Of a DNA stretch of 45,160 bases, positions 20,908 through 30,369 are shown piece after piece. The notes under the pieces are model-generated. The model ran no database searches and was not told the DNA's origin. It saw only the letters and a list, made by a program, of their open reading frames with translations. Both the position numbers and the translations under genes were made by a program. Each line of letters opens with the position of its first letter. Position 1 is the first letter of the stretch. Source of the DNA: Azolla pinnata (taxonomy: Eukaryota; Streptophyta; Polypodiopsida; Salviniales; Salviniaceae); the NCBI GenBank assembly GCA_037176905.1, contig JBBBWG010027701.1, positions 13,644-58,803 of the forward strand, written 5' to 3'.

Positions 20908-23507
20908 GCAAGGAGACGGAGATGCCCAGCCATCGCTGCAGAAAATCGTGATCCCATCCATCTCTCTAGCTAAATCCATGAATTCTGCAGCATTACACGC
21001 ATGTATCCGGAAGATTCAGAGCGTTCCGCCGTCTCCTTCCACAACATACCACAATAATCTTGTAAAGCAGATAATCGCTGCCGAAAATCGAGCACCTCTT
21101 CTCTTCCTCAATCCATAGATCGTGATCCCATCAGAAAATCGAGCACCTCTTCTCTTCCTCCATCGATCGATCGTGATCCCATGCATCTCTCTAGCTAAAT
21201 CCATGAATTCTGCAGCATTATACGCATGTATCCGGAAGAATGAGAGCGTCCTGCCGTCTCCTTCCACAACGTACCACAATAATCTTGTAATGCAAATGCT
21301 AGATTTCTTCTTACTTTCTCAATCTCAGGAAAGGAATGTCGAAGAGGATTGAAAGAGCAAGCACGGGGTTTAGATTCAATCGTGTTGGGACCTGCACACA
21401 ACCATGGCCATAGCTCTGGACTGGCCAACCTGAGCCCACATCGCATACAGCTTGAATCATTCCAGTGCAGAGATCAGAAATCGAACTGCATACTGAACGA
21501 AGGCACCGAGCCCTAAACCCTAAATCCTAGACCCCTGAGCTGGGCTCATTGATCGGATTGAGAATTCCATAGCCCTTTTGATCGGCACCCTGATGATCGA
21601 TTTTTCCGGTCTGATCCGGTGAATGGACGATTATCGAACTATCATCGGAAATGTTAGAGATATGCCGGGGAAACTCGAAAGAAGAGATTGAATCGTATAC
21701 TCTTAAGCACCGCAATAAAGATCTTGAATGGATGATTGTAATGAGAATTAAATGCTCTCAGTGCAGCTCATGTTCAGCTTTGTCGATTGAATCCACGATC
21801 ATTGCACAATCGCTGCAATCGGTTGCAAATCGAGTTCAATTACCCTCTATTCCTGTTTTTTACAAACTTGCATCAGAGTGGAGATTTCAACAGATTTCAA
21901 CATTTAACTAAGAACTCACTGATAAATTATTAGAAACTATAATTCAGAAGTGGGGTGCAAAGTGCTTACTAGGAGAAGCACTTGAAGTATCCTAATCCTC
22001 TGCAGACCATCGAAAGAAGATCATTAATTAATTAACACGATTGTGTGGAAGCTTGTAACGACTTTTTCATCGTCGTCGTTCATCCGTATGAATTGTAGTG
22101 CTTGCAATGTCATGCAATACTCGTCGATCCCTTAGTGCGCCACGAGGCTTAATCAGGTTTGCTATACAGGTTAACTTTCCGACCATACTCATCAAGGATT
22201 AAATCATTCTTAATTGCTTCCATTAAGCATCGCTGCGGTTGTTTTCTTTTTCCGGAAAGGCATGCGTTTGTTTCTTTTTGGTTCTTTTTGTCCACACACT
22301 AATTAAGTTGAAGCGTAATTGAAATGTGCTTCCACATTTCGAAACACTTGAATATGTTATAGGGCAGAGTGGACTAAGGCAATCGTTGGGATCGGTCAAA
22401 GATACAACGATTTCGATCGTTGATTAATGCGAGGCGGAAGGAACCCGGTTGGATTGCTGATTCAGCGGACTTTTTCATTTCCTCCTCTTTCTTCTTCTTC
22501 TACTGCTTCTTCTTCATCATCGTGAATGGCAGGAGAAGTTTTAGAAGTTACGGCAATTTAAACGACCCCCTCCACAACATCCTTCTGCGGGCAAACTGAA
22601 TGCAATCCATCTGTCAACCGACTACATCCTGCATTAAAGTTAAGCCCACATTACAAAATGTTAAAGAGGATACGAATAATTTTAATTACATAGACACCCA
22701 CACACACACACAAAACAAGAATATATGGATGCTTTACAATGGCCACAAAATTCCTTAGAAGTTTACTGTAGAGGGCAAACAAAATAACATTGTTGTAAAA
22801 TACAGGTCAAACCAAAGTTACGGTCCACCAACATATTGTTGATACAATGGCAGATCGGTTTCCGAAATCACATTTGGTCATTATATAGATGCGGATCGGA
22901 TATACCAAGTGTATGTACCTAATCAGAGCAGCATCGGACAAACTCTTCCCTGAATGATGCTATAGCCAAGGATCTGTCCGCCATTGTGAAACTGTGAAGA
23001 CTAGCCACACAAAAGCAAAGCCCGATAGCATGCTTTGAGAGCAACAGTCACAGATGCAGTTGTGTTAAGCGGGCCAAAATGTCAACCATGATGCAGCTGT
23101 GTTAAGCGGGCCAAAATGTCAACCATGATGCAGCTGTGTTAAGCAGGCCAAAATGTCAACCATGATGCAGCTGTGTTGAGCGGGCCAAAATGTCACACAT
23201 GATGCAATTGTGTTAAGCGGGCCAAAATGTCAACCATGTTTATCCATCTGAAGAAAATATACCAAGTATTTTAAGCTGATGCCGAAACACCAAGTAGGCC
23301 CCCAATAATGCTGGGACAATGGCATCACCAAGAAAGTTTGGTAGTCCCTGTACTTCTTTCCTTGCTTATCACCGCATCCGTAACCCGTTGACCAGCTGAC
23401 AATAACCCCGGACCCGAAACCCTTGTCTCTGTAGGAGGCTCCGAAGCTACAAATGCTCATTAGCTCCAAAATCGCAAGCCGCTGAACAAGTTGAGAAGCA
23501 CGAGATC
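20908..23507. other. Intergenic region between P450 copies 1 and 2
   Basis: The first part is the 3' flank of copy 1, with an internal direct repeat (about 20945-21080 recurs at about 21170-21300). A telomere-box-like CCCTAAACCCTAAAT lies at about 21513. The duplication junction is at 22627/22628. After it comes a copy of sequence otherwise found at 15367-16205, then the promoter region of copy 2 with a 37-bp tandem repeat. I see no coding region. Confidence 0.65.
23053..23237. repeat. 37-bp tandem repeat, five copies
   Basis: Units begin with GATGCA at 23053, 23090, 23127, 23164 and 23201, and each carries AAGCGGGCCAAAATGTCAAC or a close variant. Copy 1 has a single unit at the matching place (about 17440-17475), so the array grew after the segmental duplication. 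It lies 270-455 bp before the ATG of P450 copy 2. Confidence 0.93.
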
Positions 23508-26500
23508 ATGGAGCAGAACAATGCTACAGGCTCCTCGGGCTTTAATACGGCGGTGCTACTGGCGGCAGCGACGGCGTGGAATGGCGTGATCCTACTGTCC
23601 CTCATCTACTGGGCAATCACCAAGCACGGGCGGAGGCAGATCTGGCATGGGCCGAAGGCGTGGCCCGTGTTGGGTGCCCACATGGAAGCTGCCTTAAACT
23701 ATGGCCGCTTTCTCGACTGGATCACTGGCTTCTTCGACCATGACCACCGTACCATGACCCTACACACCATCGGCCGTACCAGCTACTTCACCGTCGATCC
23801 TGCCAACATCGAGCACATACTCAAGACCAATTTCTCCAACTACCCCAAGGTCAAACATCGCTCGATCCCCCCATTGATCCCATCCCCAGAGCTCCATTGC
23901 ATTCTTTCCGCATCAGCCTGCATGATCTAGTGCATGAATCTGTCTGGCTTCAATCTTATAAACTTCCATCTTCCTTTGTAAACGGACAAATTGTAGGGCC
24001 CCTATATGCACCTCAAATTCTTTGACCTCTTCGGCAATGGCATCCTCAACACCGATGGCAAGCTCTGGAGATCCCACCGCAAGCTCGCCAGCCCCGAATT
24101 CTCCATCAAGAAGCTCAAGACACTCCGATCGACCGTCTACATGACCCACGCGCTGAAGCTGCTTGATGTTGTGGCCACCAAGGCAAGCCAAGGAATGGAT
24201 ATGCAGGTCAGGCATCTCCGCGTCCTCCGTTTTATGAAACGACGCCATTGATGATCCAGATTACGATTCCGTCGTCGCATAGCTTACGATCAATTAGTAG
24301 TAGTAGCACTTTTGTTATGATTCTGATCCTTGATGGATGGATCGATGGATCTTGGCTACTTGCTGCTGCAGGAGCTGCTTCTCGCCATGACTTTCGATTC
24401 GACTTGCGAGGTGGTACTGGGAGAGGAAATCGATACGCTGTCCAGCTCGCCGGGTTGCCCTTTGGCCAAGGCAATCAACACTGCACAAGAGCTGATAACA
24501 CTGAGATTCATGCTCCCATGGTGGAAGATTCTAAAGTATTTGGACGTTGGATTCGAGAAGATTCTCAAGCAGGAGCTCACCAAGCTCAGGCACTTCATGG
24601 ACACTGTGATTGACAAGAAAAGGATACAGCTCATAGATCAATTGGCTGCATCAAGGCCAGCATCATCATCTGATTCATCATCATCATCATCAACTGCAGC
24701 TGCAAGCAATCCATCTGTAGATGATGAAGCCAGATGGGCATCATCATCATTATCATCATCATCAAGCAATCCATCATCTGTCGGTGATGAAGCCAGATGG
24801 GCATCATCATCCTCGGCAAGCAATGCATCTGTTAGAGGTGATGAAGCCAGAGGTGCTGCAGTGGCGGATGCACCAGATCTGCTGTCGAGATTCATGCTGG
24901 ACATGGCCAGGGAACACATAGCTGTGGCTGGTGCTAATGGGGTCGGATCAAGCAGTAACCGTAGCAGGACAGAGATCGATGAAAGCCCTGAGCTCATGGA
25001 AGTGCGTGATGCCATGCTCTGCTTCATCCTGGCCGGAAGAGACACGACAGGAAGCACACTGTCATGGCTCCTCTATTGCCTGTGCAGCCACCCAGAGAAG
25101 CAGGAGAGAGTGTTCCAGGAGCTCTTGGAGCTGGAGATCGACGACAGGGTTAGGTCAACAGCCAATCATCATCATCAAGAAGATCAAGAAGATGCTGCTC
25201 AAGGGTATGATCATGGAAGTCTGCAGGCGAATCCCTTCCGAAGGTATGCAGAGCTGCTGACATACCACAACCTGCAGACGAAGGTGCCATATCTCCACGC
25301 TGCCATCGCTGAGACGCTCCGTCTGCACCCTGCAGTTCCGAGGGTATGGAATCCCCATCCCTATAGTCTCCTGTTGCATCGCAAGCTACCATATATTTGC
25401 ATTGCTAGCCTACCACTGCAGGAGGGTATGGAATCCCATTGCCATAGACTCCTGCTGCATCGCAAGCTACCGCATATTTGCATCGCTCAAGCTACCACAT
25501 ATTTGCATCGCGCAAGCTATCACATATTCGCATTGCTAGCTACAGCATATTTGCATGCAAGCCTACCACATATTTGCACCACTGCAGGAGGGTATGGAAT
25601 CCCATCGCCATAGACTCCTGTTGCATCGCAAGCTACCACATATTTGCATCAATCAAGCTACCACATATTTGCATCGCTCAACCTACCACATCTTTGCATC
25701 GCAAGCTACCACATATTTGCATTGTGCAAGCTGCCACATATTTGCATCGCTGAAGGTACCATATCTTTGCATCGCTGAAGCTACCACATATTTGCATCGC
25801 ACAAGCTGCCACATATTTGCATCGCTGAAGGTACCATATCTTTGCATCGCTGAATCTACTACATATTTGCATCGCGCAAGCTGCCACATATTTGCATCGC
25901 TGAAGGTACCATATCTTTGCATCGCTGAAGGTACCACATATTTGCATCGCGCAAGCTGCCACATATTTGCATCGCAAGCTACCACATATTTGCACCACAT
26001 ACTCAGAGCATCGCATGAACAGGACGCGAAGACCACATTGCAGGACGACGTGCTGCCCGACGGGACGCAGCTGAAGGCGGGCCAGGACATCTCGTACATG
26101 CCCTACGCCATGGGGCGCATGACATTCCTGTGGGGCGAAGATGCTCTGGAGTTCAAGCCCGAGCGATGGCTATGGCACGACGATGAGGGCAAACTCTGCA
26201 TACGGACCGAATCCCCGTTCAAGTTCCCCGTGTTCCAGGTTTTCCCAGACTGCGCCGCAGATCCTACACCTCCTCCCGATCACGAAATCCAATCCACCAT
26301 GCACATTGTATAGATCTGCAGCACAGGATCTGACGGATGCTGTCTTGTATGTGTGTGCTAGGCCGGGCCGAGGGCGTGCTTGGGCAAGGATGCAGCGTAC
26401 CTTCAGATGAAGATCACGGCGGCGCTGCTCCTGCGCTTCTTCAGATTCGAGCTGCTCCCGGGCCACCCCATAGCCTACAGAATGCTGATATTGCTCGGCA

Positions 26501-26544
26501 TGAAGCACGGACTCAGGCTCAACTTCTCTCCAAGGCCCGAATGA
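23508..26544 (+). CDS. CYP704B-like: Cytochrome P450, CYP704B-like (copy 2)
   Basis: This is the tandem duplicate of the P450 at 17796. Exons are 23508-23849, 23997-24206, 24372-25343, 26023-26238 and 26362-26544, with the same four phase-0 introns, giving 640 aa. It keeps the N-terminal membrane helix, WPVLGAH, AGRDTT, ETLR, FKPERW and the haem loop split by intron 4. In that loop the residue before the haem-ligand Cys is Ala (GPRACLG) instead of Met, a non-catalytic position. The Ser-rich insertion in exon 3 has three ~20-residue repeats but differs from copy 1 in Ser-run length and repeat order, and the later His-rich loop is shorter. There is no stop or frameshift. The same ER location and fatty-acid omega-hydroxylase role are inferred. 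Its upstream region carries the 37-bp array that copy 1 lacks, so expression may differ. Confidence 0.9.
25344..26022 (+). repeat. Minisatellite filling intron 3 of P450 copy 2
   Basis: This is the same repeat family as in copy 1, with about 20 units around CTACCACATATTTGCAT and two internal copies of the GCAGGAGGGTATGGAATCCC block. The right half has a different higher-order structure: a roughly 72-75-base trimer containing CTGAAGGTACCATATCTTTG, repeated about three times and absent from copy 1. The array has therefore kept evolving since the duplication. Intron length is 679 bp. Confidence 0.93.
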
Positions 26545-26769
26545 GCAAGGAGACGGAGATGCCCAGCCATCGCTGCAGAAAATCGAGCACTTCTTCTCTT
26601 CCTCCATCCATAGATCGTGATCCCTGCATCCATCTCTCTAGCGAAATCCATGAATTCTGCAGCATTCTACGCATGTATCCGGAAGAATCAGACCGCGCGT
26701 TCCGCCCGTCTCCTTCCACAGCATTACCACAATCATCTTGTAAAACAAATGCTAGATTTCTTCCTTTCT

Positions 26770-27845
26770 CGTTTATCTTGCAAACATATTTCGTCGCATT
26801 TCTTCATTTAAAACACCACTCTTCAAATATTCCATGGTTACCTTATCTTTTACGGTGGTCCATTTCTTTAAAGAGATTCTAAACATTTCCCATGAGTCCG
26901 GAAAAGTGTTAAAGTAACTGGAAAGTAACGATTTTATCATGAAATTTAACACCCGTACCGGACAATTGATCAAAATAACCTTGAGAATCATTGAAATGAT
27001 CGGAAATCGAGTTGTTTTCTTTGTATATCGACTGCATTACTTGTTTGAGGAAAAACGGCTTGTTATTTCTGGTATTTGAAGCATATAACGTTTGAAGTTT
27101 AGTCCATAACTCTGTAGCGTTAATTTCATTAATGATATGGTTTAGAACATTGTCTTCTACCCATTGTTTAATGAAACTGCAAAGTTTGGCATTTTCAAAA
27201 GTCCACTCATCGACGGACACGTCATCCAATTTTATTCCAAACACAGGTAAATGTAAATTTTTTATGTAAAGCAAATCTTTTATCATCCCTTTCCATTTAT
27301 GGTAATTCATTTTGAAAGGAGCAAACTCTAGAAATGAAAGGGAACCTTTATTGTATAATAAGGCTCCATTATAAAGGGTGAGGACACACTCCTAGAAGAC
27401 ACTCTTCTCTTGATAGTTTTCTCTTGACACCCTTCTTCTCACACCCCTCTTAGGGCCTCTCTTTGGAGTAGGTAATTCCAATTTTACTTCTCATCTCGTG
27501 CCAAGGAGGTGGCATCGCAAGCATCACCATCCTCAACACCTCTTGTGGTTTGTGAGGTATTTTTTATATTCTTGCTTTGTGTTACCTATGTTAAAGTGTT
27601 TATGAGTACACTTTAACTTTCTTTGTTGTATTATTTTCTTTGATAGTGGAAGAGTTTTGGACTATGTCAAGTGGTTTTTCTCTCTCCTTTTAAGAGGTTT
27701 CCACGTTAAAATTTGGTGTCTTACTTATATTATTTTACTCTATTTCTCATTCTTACCTTCTCATCCTTCTCAATCTTTCCTACTCTCTCCCTCTCTCCCT
27801 CATTTCCCCATCAAATGGTATCAAAACCAAATGGAGGCAAACCAC
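26770..27845. mobile_element. Rearranged fragment of a Ty1/Copia-type LTR retrotransposon
   Basis: On the minus strand, about 27355-26909 encodes a Copia gag segment of the UBN2 type, recognisable by YHKWKGMIKDLL, FIKQWVEDNVLNHI and LWTKLQTLYA. On the plus strand, about 27350-27812 looks like an LTR end with a GGTTTTTCTCTC-like stretch and TTTCCACGTTAAAA. A primer-binding-site-like TGGTATCAAAACC at 27815-27827 and ATGGAGGCAAACCAC follow. LTR and gag are in opposite orientation, so the element is scrambled and not functional. Flanking host sequence on both sides contains TACCACAATCATCTTGTAAA. Confidence 0.72.
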
Positions 27846-28306
27846 AACCTACCACAATCATCTTGTAAAGCAAATGCTAAATTTCTTCTTACCTTCTCAT
27901 CTCAGGAAAGGAATGTCGAAGAGGATTGAAAGAGCAAGCATGATGTTTAGATTCAATCGTGTTGGAACCTGCACACAACTATGGCCATAGCTCTGGACTA
28001 GCCAATCTGAGCCCACATTGCATACAACTTGAATCATTCCATTGTAGAGATCGGAAATCGAACTGCATACTGAACGAAGGCACCGAGCCCTAAACCCTAA
28101 ATCCTAGATCCCTTGGCTGAGGTCTTTGATCTGATTGAGAATTCCATAGTCTTTTGATTGGCAACCCGATGACCGATTTTTCTAGTCTGATCCGATGAAT
28201 GGACGATTGTCGAACTATCGTCGGAAATGTTAGAGATATGTTGGCGAAATTCGCTAGGGAACTTCGAAGGAAGAGATTGCAGTGTATACTCTTAAGCACC
28301 GCAATA

Positions 28307-28632
28307 ATCAAGTGATTTTGTGGGGCAGTTACCACACAAATTCAGGAGTTTCTATTGATCTTCTTCCATAAACTTTGTTGTGTATGTTGATTCTCCTTTC
28401 AGCAAAGATGAGAGCGTGGCCCTGATTACCAACTGTTGTGTATGATTATGGAGTGATGATGTCAGGAACATGTAGAAAATTTCACGACCATTGCCAAGCC
28501 CGTAAGCTTCATTCACTGATGTAGAGTTAGTCGATCGGATCTTTTCAAACTCGCAGTACTGCAGATGCAACTTTGGGCTCAAGCAAAGACGTACAATCGT
28601 AGAGCTTTCTGCAGACCGTGACACCAAACACT
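28307..28632. other. About 325-bp segment present only in duplication copy 2
   Basis: Flanks AAGCACCGCAATAA and AGATCTTG are contiguous in copy 1 (about 21705-21725) but separated here. On the minus strand it contains TTGGTAATCAGGGCCAC, which loosely resembles a tRNA-Met primer-binding site, so it may be a retroelement piece. A deletion in copy 1 is equally possible. Confidence 0.5.
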
Positions 28633-29408
28633 AGAGATCTTGTATGGATGATTATAATGAGAATTAAATGCTCTCAGTGCAACAGCTCTGTCATTGAATC
28701 CATGATTGCACGATCATCGCAATCGGTTGCAAATCGAGTTCAATTACCCTTCCATGAAGATCTTGTGAATAAGATCGTTTTCCTTTTTATTTTTATTTTT
28801 ACAAACTTGCATCAAAGTGGAGATTTCAACATTTAACTAAGAACTCATTGATAAATTATTAGAAACTATGAGTCAGAAGTGGGGTGCAAAGTGCTTACAA
28901 GGAGAAGCACTTGAGTTATCCTAATCCTGTGCAGACCACGAAAGAAGATCATTAATTAATTAACATGATTTTGTCGAAGCCTCGAGTGACTTTTTCATCA
29001 TTGCCATTCATCTGTATGAGCTGTAGTGCCTGCAGTGTCATGCAATACCTGTTGATCCATTAGTGCGCCACGAGGCTTAATCAGCTTGCTATCCTAGTTA
29101 ACTTTCCGACCATGCTCTATAGGAATAATCATTCTTAATTGCTTCCGTTAAGCATTGCTGCAGGTGTTTCTTTTTTTAGAAAGGCATGCTGTTGTTTCTT
29201 TCTGGCTCTTTTTGTCCACACGCTAATTAAGTTGAAGTGTAATTGAAATGTGCTTCAACAGTTCAAAACACTTGAATTTGTTATAGGGCAGAGTGGACTA
29301 AGGCAATCGTTGGATCGGTCAAAGAACGATTTCGATCATTGATTAATGCGAGGCGGAAGGAAGCCAGCCGGTTGGATTGCTGATTCCGCAGACTTTTTCT
29401 TCTTCATC

Positions 29409-29440
<32 letters not shown>

Positions 29441-29996
29441 CATGGTGGTGGTGGTGGTGAATGGAGGACGGAGAAGTTCTAGAGGTTACGGCAAGTTAAA
29501 CGCCTCCCTTCTGTTGGCAGACCGAATGCATCTCGTCTGTCGATCTGACTATATCATATTATGTAAATCGTCTTACAAGGATTTGCAGGCTGAAAATATG
29601 TTGTACCTTGGGTCATAAAGAAAGGAGGAATACCAGGCGTACGCCTTAGCGAATACGGTGATCGAATTCGTCTCGTTGACCTAACGTGCAGAAGAAGAGA
29701 AAGGAAGAGAATTCACCGGGGCGGTTAAGCGGGAGGATTAGGGACAACCGACATAACTACCAACCGTTCCCCCAAATTGTCCATTGCTCAGGAAAAGAAG
29801 AAGAAGAAGAAAACAGAAAACAGAAAGCTGGTATGTACTGCTACAACTGCTTTCTTTGACCAGGCCCCGCACTGACCTGGCTCTTCTTCTTCCTTCTTCT
29901 TCTTCCTTCTTCTTCTTCCTTCTTCTTCTTCCCTTCTTCCTTCCTTTCATAGCCGCCAAATAAAGAACTGCAAAATTTCCGTTCCCTTCCCATCCG

Positions 29997-30004
29997 TATA
30001 AATA
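29997..30004 (+). promoter_or_regulatory. TATA box of the third P450
   Basis: TATAAATA followed by GAGGCAGAGG. A GA tract follows at 30036-30058. From here to 30370 the leader has no ATG, so the first ATG downstream is the proposed start codon. Confidence 0.7.
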
Positions 30005-30369
30005 GAGGCAGAGGAGAGGGAATAGTAGACGAAAAAGAGAGAGAGAGAGAGAGAGAGACTTCCTTCCAGCTGCCCACCTCCATTCATTCTCTGACACCTT
30101 GGCTCTTGTGTAGCCCCATTACTGCTCTCCTTGCATTGGTCTACGCATTTTATCCCATCATCCGTCCAATTGGGCATTGCTCCCCCACCTGCTCCCCCAC
30201 CTATCTATATCCGCAGCTCCGGATTGAATCGACACGCAAAGAGAATCAGCAAAGGGCAACAGCACATCCAGCTCCCACAGGAAGACACTTTGCATCATCC
30301 AGCAGGTGCAGGAAGAGGAGGAAGAGGGAATTCTTCAGTCTCCGGAGCAGCCAGTGGGGGGGGGGGCAA

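Larger units (their letters stand above)
15367..22627. repeat. Segmental tandem duplication, copy 1
   Basis: The left end (CCTGCATTAAAGTTAAG at 15367) recurs at 22628, and the right end (up to about 22627) recurs at about 29553, so the units abut head to tail. Copy 1 contains NDUFB7 and the first P450 gene. Matching landmarks include the stretch at 16090-16205 (again at 22725-22835), the P450 exons, the CCCTAAACCCTAAAT motif at about 21513 (again at about 28089) and AGGGCAGAGTGGACTAAGGC at about 22361 (again at about 29285). Confidence 0.9.
22628..29553. repeat. Segmental tandem duplication, copy 2
   Basis: This is the second head-to-tail unit. Relative to copy 1 it lacks about 620 bp (15472-16088) and about 1 kb containing NDUFB7 (about 16207-17228). 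It has extra copies of a 37-bp repeat, an insertion of about 1.1 kb with retroelement sequence (about 26770-27845) and about 325 bp extra at 28307-28632. P450 copy 2 lies inside and is intact. Confidence 0.9.
26545..30369. other. Intergenic region between P450 copies 2 and 3
   Basis: This holds the 3' flank of copy 2, the retroelement-bearing insertion (about 26770-27845), sequence shared with 21300-22627, a copy-2-specific ~325-bp segment (28307-28632), the end of the duplication (about 29553), CAT (about 29400-29445) and TTC (about 29880-29945) microsatellites, and the promoter and leader of the third P450. Confidence 0.65.

Noticed and set aside
21513-21530. Telomere-like CCCTAAACCCTAAAT (also at 28089 and near 16620)
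   Set aside because: Only one to two units, and the first two are simply copies of each other through the duplication. Too short for an interstitial telomere; at most a telo-box promoter motif.
25344-25613. Read-through extension of P450 copy 2 exon 3
   Set aside because: The frame ends after 90 codons of repeat. Splicing at 25343 restores the conserved P450 sequence, as in the other two genes.
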